The notes below the pieces were generated by a model. It was not told where the DNA came from. It worked only from the letters and a program-made list of their open reading frames with translations, and did no database searches. DNA of 64,000 bases from Oenanthe sinensis (taxonomy: Eukaryota > Streptophyta > Magnoliopsida > Apiales > Apiaceae), in the NCBI GenBank assembly GCA_028671895.1, contig JAPMAC010000207.1, positions 8,742,001 to 8,806,000 of the forward strand, read 5' to 3'. Position numbers and translations under genes: made by a program. Positions 1 to 13,270 of this stretch are shown here, piece after piece (the stretch's first letter is position 1; each line of letters starts with the position of its first letter).

Positions 1-257
1 CAACTTGTAGCTTCATTGTTGACTCGTTTGAACATGGAAACAACTTGAAAACTCTTGTAGGACCATTCTTAGCTCTTTTGAACAAGAAAACAATTAGTAA
101 CAATTTGAGACTCATTCTTTACTCGTTCGAACTTGAAAATAACTTGTAACTTCATTATTGACTCGTTTGAACATGGAAACGACTTGTAAACTCTTATAGG
201 ACCATTCTTAGCTCTTTTGAACAAGAAAACAATCGTAACAATTTGAGGCTCATTCTT

Positions 258-297
258 GACTCGTTCAAACTTGGAAATAACTTGTAGCTTCATTGTT
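258..297 (+). repeat. Sub-repeat A (40 bp)
   Basis: A begins GACTCGTTC, carries the GTTCGAAC core in most units, then TTGGAAACAACTTGTAG and a TTCATTGTT tail. Aligned with B and C it lacks about 10 bp between the ACTTG block and the CATT tail. Its length equals the size of the recurrent 40-bp loss seen elsewhere in the array. Confidence 0.85.
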
Positions 298-348
298 GAC
301 TCGTTTGAACATGGAAACAACTTGAAAACTCTTGTAGGACCATTCTTA
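298..348 (+). repeat. Sub-repeat B (51 bp)
   Basis: B begins GACTCGTTTGAAC and then reads ATGGAAACAACTTG or TTGGAAACAACTTG, so it shares 13 to 18 identical bases with A. It continues with AAAACTCTTGTAGGACC or TAAACTCTTCTAGGACC and ends CATTCTTA. The A/B shared block is where the shortened 99-bp units are joined. Confidence 0.85.
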
Positions 349-396
349 GCTCTTTTGAACAAGAAAACTAATCGTAACAATTTGAGGCTCATTCTT
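349..396 (+). repeat. Sub-repeat C (48 bp), most diverged
   Basis: C begins GCTCTTTTGAACAAG, followed by AAAACAATTAGTAAC or AAAATAAATCGTAAC, AATTTGAG and the tail ACTCATTCTT or GCTCATTCTT. It aligns to B through the GAAC core, the GAAAACAA block and the CATTCTT tail. I infer a common ancestral unit of about 50 bp that was triplicated and then diverged before the 139-bp trimer was amplified. Confidence 0.8.
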
Positions 397-484
397 GACT
401 CGTTCGAACTTGGAAACAACTTGTAGCTTCATTGTTGACTCGTTTGAACATGGAAACGACTTGAAATCTCTTGTAGGACCATTC

Positions 485-1670
485 TTAGCTCTTTTGAACA
501 AGAAAATAAATCGTAACAATTTGAGGCTCATTCTTGACTCGTTCGAACTTGGAAACAACTTGTAGCTTCATTGTTGACTCGTTTGAACTTGGAAACAACT
601 TGAAAACTCTTGTATGACCATTCTTAGTTCTTTTGAACAAGAAAACAATTAGTAACAATTTGAGACTCATTCTTTACTCGTTCGAACATGAAAATAACTT
701 GTCACTTCATTATTGACTCGTTTGAACATGGAAACAACTTGTAAACTCTTCTAGGACCATTCTTAGCTCTTTTGAACAAGAAAACAAATCGTAACAATTT
801 GAGGCTCATTCTTGACTCGTTCGAACTTAGAAACAACTTGTAGCTTCGTTGTTGACTCGTTTGAACATGGAAACGACTTGAAAACTCTTGTAGGACCATT
901 CTTAGCTCTTTTGAACAAGAAAATAAATCGTAACAATTTGAGGCTCATTCTTGACTCGTTCGAACTTGGAAACAACTTGTAGCTTCATTGTTGACTCGTT
1001 TGAACTTGGAAACAACTTGAAAACTCTTGTATGACCATTCTTAGTTCTTTTGAACAAGAAAACAATTAGTAACAATTTGAGACTCATTCTTTACTCGTTC
1101 GAACATGAAAATAACTTGTCACTTCATTATTGACTCGTTTGAACATGGAAACAACTTGTAAACTCTTCTAGGACCATTCTTAGCTCTTTTGAACAAGAAA
1201 ATAAATCGTAACAATTTGAGGTTCCTTCTTGACTCGTTCGAACTTCGAAACAACTTGTAGCTTCATTGTTGACTCGTTTGAACATGGAAAAAACTTGAAA
1301 ACTCTTGTAGGACCATTCTTAGCTCTTTTGAACAAGAAAACAATTAGTAACAATTTGAGACTCATTCTTTACTCGTTCGAACATGAAAATAACTTGTCAC
1401 TTCATTATTGACTCGTTTGAACATGGAAACAAATTGAAAACTCTTCTAGGACCATTCTTAGCTCTTTTGAACAAGAAAACAAATCGTAACAATTTGAGAC
1501 TCATTCTTTACTCGTTCGAACTTGAAAATAACTTGTAACTTCATTATTGACTCGTTTGAATATGGAAACGACTTGTAAACTCTTATAGGACCATTCTTAG
1601 CTCTTTTGAACAAGAAAACAAATCGTAACAATTTGAGGCTCATTCTTGACTCGTTCGAACTTGGAAACAA
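485..1670 (+). repeat. Segment duplicated at 6323-7508 (offset 5838 bp)
   Basis: Landmarks at 485, 702, 763, 902, 1180, 1229 and 1458 all recur exactly 5838 bp (42 units) downstream. The rare GTTCCTTCTTGAC change and the TTTGAATATGG change are present in both copies, which supports a true segmental copy rather than convergence. Confidence 0.8.
1231..1369 (+). repeat. Diagnostic e-type monomer with double TTCGAA
   Basis: This variant carries GTTCGAACTTCGAAAC in A, giving two TTCGAA hexamers seven bases apart, and GGAAAAAACTTG in B. It is followed at 1370 by a unit with ACTTGTCACTTC and then ACAAATTGAAAACTC. The pair recurs about 25-30 times, for example near 4845, 7069, 8737, 10961, 12768, 15131, 20709, 23925, 26069, 28908, 34030, 40901, 42847, 44794, 49759, 57618, 59066 and 63212. 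It is the best single marker of higher-order periods. It happens to open a 60-codon plus-strand frame, which I regard as non-coding. Confidence 0.85.
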
Positions 1671-2569
1671 CTTGTAGCTTCATTGTTGACTCGTTTGAAG
1701 TTGGAAACAACTTGAAAACTCTTGTATGACCATTCTTAGTTCTTTTGAACAAGAAAACAATTAGTAACAATTTGAGACTCATTCTTTACTCGTTCGAACA
1801 TGAAAATAACTTGTCACTTCATTATTGACTCGTTTGAACATGGAAACAACTTGTAAACTCTTCTAGGACCATTCTTAGCTCTTTTGAACAAGAAAACAAA
1901 TCGTAACAATTTGAGGCTCATTCTTGACTCGTTCGAACTTGAAAATAACTTGTAACTTCATTATTGACTCGTTTGAACATGGAAACGACTTGTAAACTCT
2001 TCTAGGACCATTCTTAGCTCTTTTGAACAAGAAAACAAATCGTAACAATTTGAGGCTCATTCTTGACTCGTTCGAACTTGGAAACAACTTGTAGCTTCAT
2101 TATTGACTCGTTTGAACATGGGAACAACTTGAAAACACTTGTAGGACCATTCTTAGCTCTTTTGAACAAGAAAACAAATCGTAACAATTTGAGGCTCATT
2201 CTTGACTCGTTCGAACTAGGAAACAACTTGTAGCTTCATTGGTGATTCGTTTAAACATGGAAACAACTTGTAAACTCTTGTAGGACCATTCTTAGCTCTT
2301 TTGAACAAGAAAATAAATCGTAACAATTTGAGGCTCATTCTTGACTCGTTCGAACTTGGAAACAACTTGTAGCTTCATTGTTGACTCGTTTGAACTTGGA
2401 AACAACTTGAAAACTCTTGTATGACCATTCTTAGCTCTTTTGAACAAGAATACAATTCGTAACAATTTGAGGCTCATTCTTGACTCGTTAGAACTTGGAA
2501 ACAACTTGTAGCTTCATTGTTAACTCGTTTGAACATGGAAACAACTTGAAAACTCTTGTAGGACCATTC

Positions 2570-4238
2570 TTAGCTCTTTTGAACAAGAAAACAAATCGTA
2601 ACAATTTGAGGCTCATTCTTGACTCGTTCGAACTTGGAAACAACTTGTAGCTTAATTGTTGACTCGTTTGAACATGGAAACAACTTGAAAACACTTGTAG
2701 GACCATTCTTAGCTCTTTTGAACAAGAAAACAAATCGTAACAATTTGAGGCTCATTCTTGACTCGTTCGAACTATGAAACAACTTGTAGCTTCATTGTTG
2801 ACTCGTTTGAACATGGAAACAACTTGAAAACACTTGTAGGACCATTCTTACCTCTTTTGAACAAGAAAACAAATCGTAACAATTTGAGGCTCATTCTTGA
2901 CTCGTTCGAACATGGAAACAACTTGTAGCTTAATTGTTGACTCGTTTGAACATGGAAACAACTTGAAAACACTTGTAGGACCATTCTTAGCTCTTTTGAA
3001 CAAGAAAACAAATCGTAACAATTTGAGGCTCATTCTTGACTCGTTCGAACTAGGAAACAACTTGTAGCTTCATTGTTGATTCGTTTGAACATGGAAACAA
3101 CTTGTTAACTCTTGTAGGACCATTCTTAGCTCTTTTGAACAAGAATACAATTCGTAACAATTTGAGGCTCATTCTTGACTCGTTAGAACTTGGAAACAAC
3201 TTGTAGCTTCATTGTTGACTCGTTTGAACTTGGAAACAACTTGAAAACTCTTGTATGACCATTCTTAGTTCTTTTGAACAAGAAAACAATTAGTAACAAT
3301 TTGAGACTCATTCTTTACTCGTTCGAACTAGGAAACAACTTGTAGCTTCATTGTTGATTCGTTTGAACATGGAAACAACTTGTTAACTCTTGTAGGACCA
3401 TTCTTAGCTCTTTTGAACAAGAAAACAAATCGTAACAATTTGAGGCTCATTCTTGACTCGTTCGAACTTGGAAACAACTTGTAGCTTAATTGTTGACTCG
3501 TTTGAACATGGAAACAACTTGAAAACACTTGTAGGACCATTCTTAGCTCTTTTGAACAAGAAAACAAATCGTAACAATTTGAGGCTCATTCTTGACTCGT
3601 TCGAACTATGAAACAACTTGTAGCTTCATTGTTGACTCGTTTGAACATGGAAACAACTTGAAAACACTTGTAGGACCATTCTTACCTCTTTTGAACAAGA
3701 AAACAAATCGTAACAATTTGAGGCTCATTCTTGACTCGTTCGAACATGGAAACAACTTGTAGCTTAATTGTTGACTCGTTTGAAAATGGAAACAACTTGA
3801 AAACACTTGTAGGACCATTCTTAGCTCTTTTGAACAAGAAAACAAATCGTAACAATTTGAGGCTCATTCTTGACTCGTTCGAACTAGGAAACAACTTGTA
3901 GCTTCATTGTTGATTCGTTTGAACATGGAAACAACTTGTTAACTCTTGTAGGACCATTCTTAGCTCTTTTGAACAAGAATACAATTCGTAACAATTTGAG
4001 GCTCATTCTTGACTCGTTAGAACTTGGAAACAACTTGTAGCTTCATTGTTGACTCGTTTGAACTTGGAAACAACTTGAAAACTCTTGTATGACCATTCTT
4101 AGTTCTTTTGAACAAGAAAACAATTAGTAACAATTTGAGACTCATTCTTTACTCGTTCGAACTAGGAAACAACTTGTAGCTTCATTGTTGATTCGTTTGA
4201 ACATGGAAACAACTTGTTAACTCTTGTAGGACCATTCT
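2570..4238 (+). repeat. Higher-order repeat, 834 bp (6 units), about 2 copies
   Basis: Variant landmarks at 2570, 2772 and 2848 recur at 3404, 3606 and 3682, a constant offset of 834 bp. Shared private changes include TTACCTCTTTTG and CTTAATTGTTGAC. The d-type unit recurs around this block. Confidence 0.75.
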
Positions 4239-4376
4239 TAGCTCTTTTGAACAAGAATACAATTCGTAACAATTTGAGGCTCATTCTTGACTCGTTAGAA
4301 CTTGGAAACAACTTGTAGCTTCATTGTTGACTCGTTTGAACTTGGAAACAACTTGAAAACTCTTGTATGACCATTC

Positions 4377-5600
4377 TTAGTTCTTTTGAACAAGAAAACA
4401 ATTAGTAACAATTTGAGACTCATTCTTTACTCGTTCGAACTTGAAAATAACTTGTAACTTCATTATTGACTCGTTTGAACATGGAAACAACTTGTAAACT
4501 CTTCTAGGACCATTCTTAGCTCTTTTGGACAAGAAAATAAATCGTAACAATTTGAGCCTCATTCTTGACTCGTTCGAACTTGGAAACAACTTGCAGCTTC
4601 ATTGTTGACTCGTTTGAACTTGAAAACAACTTGAAAACTCTTGTATGACCATTCTTAGTTCTTTTGAACAAGAAAACAATTAGTAACAATTTGAGACTCA
4701 TTCTTTACTCGTTCGAACTTGAAAATAACTTGTAACTTCATTATTGACTCGTTTGAACATGGAAACAACTTGTAAACTCTTCTAGGACCATTCTTAGCTC
4801 TTTAGAACAAGAAAATAAATCGTAACAATTTGAGGTTCATTCTTGACTCGTTCGAACTTCGAAACAACTTGTAGCTTCATTGTTGACTCGTTTGAACATG
4901 GAAAAAACTTGAAAACTCTTGTTGGACCATTCTTAGCTCTTTTGAACAAGAAAACAATTAGTAACAATTTGAGACTCATTCTTTACTCGTTCGAACATGA
5001 AAATAACTTGTCACTTCATTATTGACTCGTTTGAACATGGAAACAAATTGAAAACTCTTCTAGGACCATTCTTAGCTCTTTTGAACAAGAAAACAAATCG
5101 TAACAATTTGAGACTCATTCTTTACTCGTTCGAACTTGGAAACAACTTGTAGCTTCATTGTTGACTCGTTTGAACTTGGAAACAACTTGAAAACTCTTGT
5201 AGGACCATTCTTAGCTCTTTTGAACAAGAATACAATTCGTAACAATTTGAGGCTCATTCTTGACTCGTTAGAACTTGGAAACAACTTGTAGCTTCATTGT
5301 TGACTCGTTTGAACTTAGAAACAACTTGAAAACTCTTGTATGACCATTCTTAGTTCTTTTGAACAAGAAAACAATTAGTAACAATTTGAGACTCATTCTT
5401 TACTCGTTCGAACTTGAAAATAACTTGTAACTTCATTATTGACTCGTTTGAACATGGAAACAACTTGTAAACTCTTCTAGGACCATTCTTAGCTCTTTTG
5501 GACAAGAAAATAAATCGTAACAATTTGAGCCTCATTCTTGACTCGTTCGAACTTGGAAACAACTTGTAGCTTCATTGTTGACTCGTTTGAACTTGGAAAC
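4377..5600 (+). repeat. Repeat with 973-bp offset (7 units)
   Basis: Units at 4377 and 4516, with TTTTGGACAAG and GAGCCTC, recur at 5350 and 5489. The same pair returns at 9659 and 9798 (offset 4309 bp, 31 units) and at 11466 and 11605, so this segment seeded copies further right. Confidence 0.7.
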
Positions 5601-7573
5601 AACTTGAAAACTCTTGTATGACCATTCTTAGTTCTTTTGAACAAGAAAATAATTAGTAACAATTTGAGACTCATTCTTTACTCGTTCGAACTTGATAATA
5701 ACTTGTAACTTCATTATTGACTCGTTTGAACATGGAAACGACTTGTAAACTCTTTTAGGACCATTCTTAGCTCTTTTGAACAAGAAAACAATTAGTAACA
5801 ATTTGAGGCTCATTCTTGACTCGTTCAAACTTGGAAACAACTTGTAGCTTCATTGTTGACTCGTTTGAACATGGAAACAACTTGAAAACTCTTGTAGGAC
5901 CATTCTTAGCTCTTTTGAACAAGAAAACAATTAGTAACAATTTGAGACTCATTCTTTACTCGTTCGAACATGAAAATAACTTGTCACTTCATTATTGACT
6001 CGTTTGAACATGGAAACAAATTGAAAACTCTTTTAGGACCATTCTTAGCTCTTTTGAACAAGAAAACAAATCGTAACAATTTGAGACTCATTCTTTACTC
6101 GTTCGAACTTGAAAATAACTTGTAACTTCATTATTGACTCGTTTGAACATGGAAACGACTTGTAAACTCTTATAGGACCATTCTTAGCTCTTTTGAACAA
6201 GAAAACAAATCGTAACAATTTGAGGCTCATTCTTGACTCGTTCAAACTTGGAAATAACTTGTAGCTTCATTGTTGACTCGTTTGAACATGGAAACAACTT
6301 GAAAACTCTTGTAGGACCATTCTTAGCTCTTTTGAACAAGAAAACTAATCGTAACAATTTGAGGCTCATTCTTGACTCGTTCGAACTTGGAAACAACTTG
6401 TAGCTTCATTGTTGACTCGTTTGAACTTGGAAACAACTTGAAAACTCTTGTATGACCATTCTTAGTTCTTTTGAACAAGAAAACAATTAGTAACAATTTG
6501 AGACTCATTCTTTACTCGTTCGAACATGAAAATAACTTGTCACTTCATTATTGACTCGTTTGAACATGGAAACAACTTGTAAACTCTTCTAGGACCATTC
6601 TTAGCTCTTTCGAACAAGAAAACAAATCGTAACAATTTGAGGCTCATTCTTGACTCGTTCGAACTTGGAAACAACTTGTAGCTTCGTTGTTGACTCGTTT
6701 GAACATGGAAACGACTTGAAAACTCTTGTAGGACCATTCTTAGCTCTTTTGAACAAGAAAATAAATCGTAACAATTTGAGGCTCATTCTTGACTCGTTCG
6801 AACTTGGAAACAACTTGTAGCTTCATTGTTGACTCGTTTGAACTTGGAAACAACTTGAAAACTCTTGTATGACCATTCTTAGTTCTTTTGAACAAGAAAA
6901 CAATTAGTAACAATTTGAGACTCATTCTTTACTCGTTCGAACATGAAAATAACTTGTCACTTCATTATTGACTCGTTTGAACATGGAAACAACTTGTAAA
7001 CTCTTCTAGGACCATTCTTAGCTCTTTTGAACAAGAAAATAAATCGTAACAATTTGAGGTTCCTTCTTGACTCGTTCGAACTTCGAAACAACTTGTAGCT
7101 TCATTGTTGACTCGTTTGAACATGGAAAAAACTTGAAAACTCTTGTAGGACCATTCTTAGCTCTTTTGAACAAGAAAACAATTAGTAACAATTTGAGACT
7201 CATTCTTTACTCGTTCGAACATGAAAATAACTTGTCACTTCATTATTGACTCGTTTGAACATGGAAACAAATTGAAAACTCTTCTAGGACCATTCTTAGC
7301 TCTTTTGAACAAGAAAACAAATCGTAACAATTTGAGACTCATTCTTTACTCGTTCGAACTTGAAAATAACTTGTAACTTCATTATTGACTCGTTTGAATA
7401 TGGAAACGACTTGTAAACTCTTATAGGACCATTCTTAGCTCTTTTGAACAAGAAATCAAATCGTAACAATTTGAGGCTCATTCTTGACTCGTTCGAACTA
7501 GGAAACAACTTGTAGCTTCATTGTTGATTCGTTTGAATATGGAAACAACTTGTTAACTCTTGTGGGACCATTC

Positions 7574-8690
7574 TTAGCTCTTTTGAACAAGAAAATAAAT
7601 CGTAACAATTTGAGGCTCATTCTTGACTCGTTCGAACTTGGAAACAACTTGTAGCTTCATTGTTGACTCGTTTGAACTTGGAAACAACTTGAAAACTCTT
7701 GTATGACCATTCTTAATTCTTTTGAACAAGAAAACAATTAGTAACAATTTGAGACTCATTCTTTACTCGTTCGAACATGAAAATAACTTGTCACTTCATT
7801 ATTGACTCGTTTGAACATGGAAACAACTTGTAAACTCTTCTAGGACCATTCTTAGCTCTTTTGAACAAGAAAACAAATCGTAACAATTTGAGGCTCATTC
7901 TTGACTCGTTCGAACTTGGAAACAACTTGTAGCTTCGTTGTTGACTCGTTTGAACATGGAAACGACTTGAAAACTCTTGTAGGACCATTCTTAGCTCTTT
8001 TGAACAAGAAAATAAATCGTAAGAATTTGAGGCTCATTCTTGACTCGTTCGAACTTGGAAACAACTTGTAGCTTCATTGTTGACTCGTTTGAACTTGGAA
8101 ACAACTTGAAAACTCTTGTATGACCATTCTTAATTCTTTTGAACAAGAAAACAATTAGTAACAATTTGAGACTCATTCTTTACTCGTTCGAACATGAAAA
8201 TAACTTGTCACTTCATTATTGACTCGTTTGAACATGGAAACAACTTGTAAACTCTTCTAGGACCATTCTTAGCTCTTTTGAACAAGAAAACAAATCGTAA
8301 CAATTTGAGGCTCATTCTTGACTCGTTCGAACTTGGAAACAACTTGTAGCTTCGTTGTTGACTCGTTTGAACATGGAAACGACTTGAAAACTCTTGTAGG
8401 ACCATTCTTAGCTCTTTTGAACAAGAAAATAAATCGTAAGAATTTGAAGCTCATTCTTGACTCGTTCGAACTTGGAAACAACTTGTAGCTTCATTGTTGA
8501 CTCGTTTGAACTTGGAAACAACTTGAAAACTCTTGTATGACCATTCTTAGTTCTTTTGAACAAGAAAACAATTAGTAACAATTTGAGACTCATTCTTTAC
8601 TCGTTCGAACATGAAAATAACTTGTCACTTCATTATTGACTCGTTTGAACATGGAAACAACTTGTAAACTCTTCTAGGACCATTCTTAGC
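7574..8690 (+). repeat. Higher-order repeat, 417 bp (3 units), about 2.5 copies
   Basis: Landmarks at 7574, 7991 and 8408, and at 7852 and 8269, are spaced by 417 bp. Private markers are TAGCTTCGTTGTTGAC (near 7932 and 8349), CTTAATTCTTTTG (first two copies) and CGTAAGAATTTGA. The same TTCGTTG marker is also seen near 843 and 6681. Confidence 0.75.
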
Positions 8691-9658
8691 TCTTTTGAAC
8701 AAGAAAATAAATTGTAACAATTTGAGGTTCCTTCTTGACTCGTTCGAACTTCGAAACAACTTGTAGCTTCATTGTTGACTCGTTTGAACATGGAAAAAAC
8801 TTGAAAACTCTTGTAGGACCATTCTTAGCTCTTTTGAACAAGAAAACAATTAGTAACAATTTGAGACTCATTCTTTACTCGTTCGAACATGAAAATAACT
8901 TGTCACTTCATTATTGACTCGTTTGAACATGGAAACAAATTGAAAACTCTTCTAGGACCATTCTTAGCTCTTTTGAACAAGAAAACAAATCGTAACAATT
9001 TGAGACTCATTCTTTACTCGTTCGAACTTGAAAATAACTTGTAACTTCATTATTGACTCGTTTGAATATGGAAACGACTTGTAAACTCTTATAGGACCAT
9101 TCTTAGCTCTTTTGAACAAGAAAACAATTAGTAACAATTTGAGACTCATTCTTTACTCGTTCGAACTTGAAAATAACTTGTAACTTCATTATTGACTCGT
9201 TTGAACATGGAAACAACTTGAAAACACTTGTAGGACCATTCTTACCTCTTTTGAACAAGAAAACAAATCGTAACAATTTGAGGCTCATTCTTGACTCGTT
9301 CGAACTTGGAAACAACTTGTAGCTTAATTGTTGACTCGTTTGAACATGGAAACAACTTGAAAACACTTGTAGGACCATTCTTAGCTCTTTTGAACAAGAA
9401 ATCAAATCGTAACAATTTGAGGCTCATTCTTGACTCGTTCGAACTAGGAAACAACTTGTAGCTTCATTGTTGATTCGTTTGAATATGGAAACAACTTGTT
9501 AACTCTTGTAGGACCATTCTTAGCTCTTTTGAACAAGAATACAATTCGTAACAATTTGAGGCTCATTCTTGACTCGTTAGAACTTGGAAACAACTTGTAG
9601 CTTCATTGTTGACTCGTTTGAACTTGGAAACAACTTGAAAACACTTGTATGACCATTC

Positions 9659-12600
9659 TTAGTTCTTTTGAACAAGAAAACAATTAGTAACAATTTGAGA
9701 CTCATTCTTTACTCGTTCGAACTTGAAAATAACTTGTAACTTCATTATTGACTCGTTTGAACATGGAAACAACTTGTAAACTCTTCTAGGACCATTCTTA
9801 GCTCTTTTGGACAAGAAAATAAATCGTAACAATTTGAGCCTCATTCTTGACTCGTTCGAACTTGGAAACAACTTGTAGCTTCATCGTTGACTCGTTTGAA
9901 CTTGGAAACAACTTGAAAACTCTTGTATGACCGTTCTTAGTTCTTTTGAACAAGAAAACAATTAGTAACAATTTGAGACTCATTCTTTACTCGTTCGAAC
10001 TTGATAATAACTTGTAACTTCATTATTGACTCGTTTGAACATGGAAACGACTTGTAAACTCTTTTAGGACCATTCTTAGCTCTTTTGAACAAGAAAACAA
10101 TTAGTAACAATTTGAGGCTCATTCTTGACTCGTTCAAATTTGGAAACAACTTGTAGCTTCATTGTTGACTCGTTTGAACATGTAAACAACTTGAAAACTC
10201 TTGTAGGACCATTCTTAGCTCTTTTGAACAAGAAAACAATTAGTAACAATTTGAGACTCATTCTTTACTAGTTCGAACTTGAAAATAACTTGTAACTTCA
10301 TTATTGACTCGTTTGAACATGGAAACGACTTGTAAACTCTTTTAGGACCATTCTTAGCTCTTTTGAACAAGAAAACAATTAGTAACAATTTGAGGCTCAT
10401 TCTTGACTCGTTCAAACTTGGAAACAACTTGTAGCTTCATTGTTGACTCGTTTGAACATGTAAACAACTTGAAAACTCTTGTAGGACCATTCTTAGCTCT
10501 TTTGAACAAGAAAACAATTAGTAACAATTTGAGACTCATTCTTTACTAGTTCGAACTTGAAAATAACTTGTAACTTCATTATTGACTCGTTTGAACATGG
10601 AAACAACTTGTAAACTCTTCTAGGACCATTCTTAGCTCTTTTGAACAAGAAAATAAATCGTAACAATTTGAGGCTCATTGTTGACTCGTTCGAACTTGGA
10701 AACAACTTGTAGCTTCATTGTTGACTCGTTTGAGCTTGAAAACAACTTGAAAACTCTTGTATGACCATTCTTAGTTCTTTTGAACAAGAAAACAATTAGT
10801 AACAATTTGAGACTCATTCTTTACTCGTTCGAACTTGAAAATAACTTGTAACTTCATTATTGACTCGTTTGAACATGGAAACAACTTGTAAACTCTTCTA
10901 GGACCATTCTTAGCTCTTTAGAACAAGAAAATAAATCGTAACAATTTGAGGTTCATTCTTGACTCGTTCGAACTTCGAAACAACTTGTAGCTTCATTGTT
11001 GACTCGTTTGAACATGGAAAAAACTTGAAAACTCTTGTTGGACCATTCTTAGCTCTTTTGAACAAGAAAACAATTAGTAACAATTTGAGACTCATTCTTC
11101 ACTCGTTCGAACAGGAAAATAACTTGTCACTTCATTATTGACTCGTTTGAACATGGAAACAAATTGAAAACTCTTCTAGGACCATTCTTAGCTCTTTTGA
11201 ACAAGAAAACAAATCGTAACAATTTGAGACTCATTCTTTACTCGTTCGAACTTGGAAACAACTTGTAGCTTCATTGTTGACTCGTTTGAACTTGGAAACA
11301 ACTTGAAAACTCTTGTAGGACCATTCTTAGCTCTTTTGAACAAGAGAACAAATCGTTACAATTTGAGGCTCATTCTTGACTCGTTCGAACTTGGAAACAA
11401 CTTGTAGCTTCATTGTTGACTCGTTTGAACTTGGAAACAACTTGAAAACTCTTGTATGACCATTCTTAGTTCTTTTGAACAAGAAAACAATTAGTAACAA
11501 TTTGAGACTCATTCTTTACTCGTTCGAACTTGAAAATAACTTGTAACTTCATTATTGACTCGTTTGAACATGGAAACAACTTGTAAACTCTTCTAGGACC
11601 ATTCTTAGCTCTTTTGGACAAGAAAATAAATCGTAACAATTTGAGCCTCATTCTTGACTCGTTCGAACTTGGAAACAACTTGTAGCTTCATTGTTGACTC
11701 GTTTGAACTTGGAAACAACTTGAAAACTCTTGTATGACCATTCTTAGTTCTTTTGAACAAGAAAACAATTAGTAACAATTTGAGACTCATTCTTTACTCG
11801 TTCGAACTTGATAATAACTTGTAACTTCATTATTGACTCGTTTGAACATGGAAACGACTTGTAAACTCTTTTAGGACCATTCTTAGCTCTTTTGAACAAG
11901 AAAACAATTAGTAACAATTTGAGGCTCATTCTTGACTCGTTCAAACTTGGAAACAACTTGTAGCTTCATTGTTGACTCGTTTGAACATGTAAACAACTTG
12001 AAAACTCTTGTAGGACCATTCTTAGCTCTTTTGAACAAGAAAACAATTAGTAACAATTTGAGACTCATTCTTTACTAGTTCGAACTTGATAATAACTTGT
12101 AACTTCATTATTGACTCGTTTGAACATGGAAACGACTTGTAAACTCTTTTATGACCATTCTTAGCTCTTTTGAACAAGAAAACAATTAGTAACAATTTGA
12201 GGCTCATTCTTGACTCGTTCAAACTTGGAAACAACTTGTAGCTTCATTGTTGACTCGTTTGAACATGGAAACAACTTGAAAACTCTTGTAGGACCATTCT
12301 TAGCTCTTTTGAACAAGAAAACAATTAGTAACAATTTGAGACTCATTCTTTACTCGTTCGAACTTGAAAATAACTTGTAACTTCATTATTGACTCGTTTG
12401 AACATGGAAACAACTTGTAAACTCTTCTAGGACCATTCTTAGCTATTTTGAACAAGAAAATAAATCGTAACAATTTGAGGCTCATTGTTGACTCGTTCGA
12501 ACTTGGAAACAACTTGTAGCTTCATTGTTGACTCGTTTGAACTTGAAAACAACTTGAAAACTCTTGTATGACCATTCTTAGTTCTTTTGAACAAGAAAAC

Positions 12601-13270
12601 AATTAGTAACAATTTGAGACTCATTCTTTACTCGTTCGAACTTGAAAATAACTTGTAACTTCATTATTGACTCGTTTGAACATGGAAACAACTTGTAAAC
12701 TCTTCTAGGACCATTCTTAGCTCTTTAGAACAAGAAAATAAATTGTAACAATTTGAGGTTCATTCTTGACTCGTTCGAACTTCGAAACAACTTGTAGCTT
12801 CATTGTTGACTCGTTTGAACATGGAAAAAACTTGAAAACTCTTGTTGGACCATTCTTAGCTCTTTTGAACAAGAAAACAATTAGTAACAATTTGAGACTC
12901 ATTCTTTACTCGTTCGAACAGGAAAATAACTTGTCACTTCATTATTGACTCGTTTGAACATGGAAACAAATTGAAAACTCTTCTAGGACCATTCTTAGCT
13001 CTTTTAAACAAGAAAACAAATCGTAAAAATTTGAGACTCATTCTTTACTCGTTCGAACTTGGAAACAACTTGTAGCTTCATTGTTGACTCGTTTGAACTT
13101 GGAAACAACTTGAAAACTCTTGTAGGACCATTCTTAGCTCTTTTGAACAAGAGAACAAATCGTTACAATTTGAGGCTCATTCTTGACTCGTTCGAACTTG
13201 GAAACAACTTGTAGCTTCATTGTTGACTCGTTTGAACTTGGAAACAACTTGAAAACTCTTGTATGACCAT
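9659..13270 (+). repeat. Higher-order repeat, 1807 bp (13 units), 2 copies
   Basis: At least eleven landmarks between 9659 and 11327 recur with a constant 1807-bp offset between 11466 and 13134. Shared private changes include CTTGATAATAACTTG, ACATGTAAACAAC, TTTACTAGTTCG and AAGAGAACAAATCGTTAC. Confidence 0.85.

Larger units (their letters stand above)
258..396 (+). repeat. Representative full-length 139-bp monomer (phase set at GACTCGTT)
   Basis: This unit starts at the GACTCG preceding the first GAAC-type core and ends before the next one at 397. It contains all three sub-repeats: A (258-297), B (298-348) and C (349-396). This copy reads GTTCAAAC instead of the usual palindrome GTTCGAAC in A. 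The phase is my convention; a tandem array has no intrinsic start. Confidence 0.95.

Noticed and set aside
258..396. tRNA or SINE origin suggested by GTTCGAA, similar to an RNA polymerase III B box
   Set aside because: The bases after the palindrome (CTTGG) do not fit the B box end, no A box lies at a suitable distance, and no tRNA fold or A-rich tail is seen.
258..396. TTGACT and TGACTC motifs resembling W-box or bZIP sites
   Set aside because: Short motifs multiplied by the tandem structure; there is no promoter or gene for them to regulate.
843..8365. CENP-B box-like sequence in units with TAGCTTCGTTGTTGAC
   Set aside because: Only the first eight bases (CTTCGTTG) match the CENP-B box; the required GGAA and CGGGA parts are not in place. 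It is a private variant in a few units only (near 843, 6681, 7932 and 8349).
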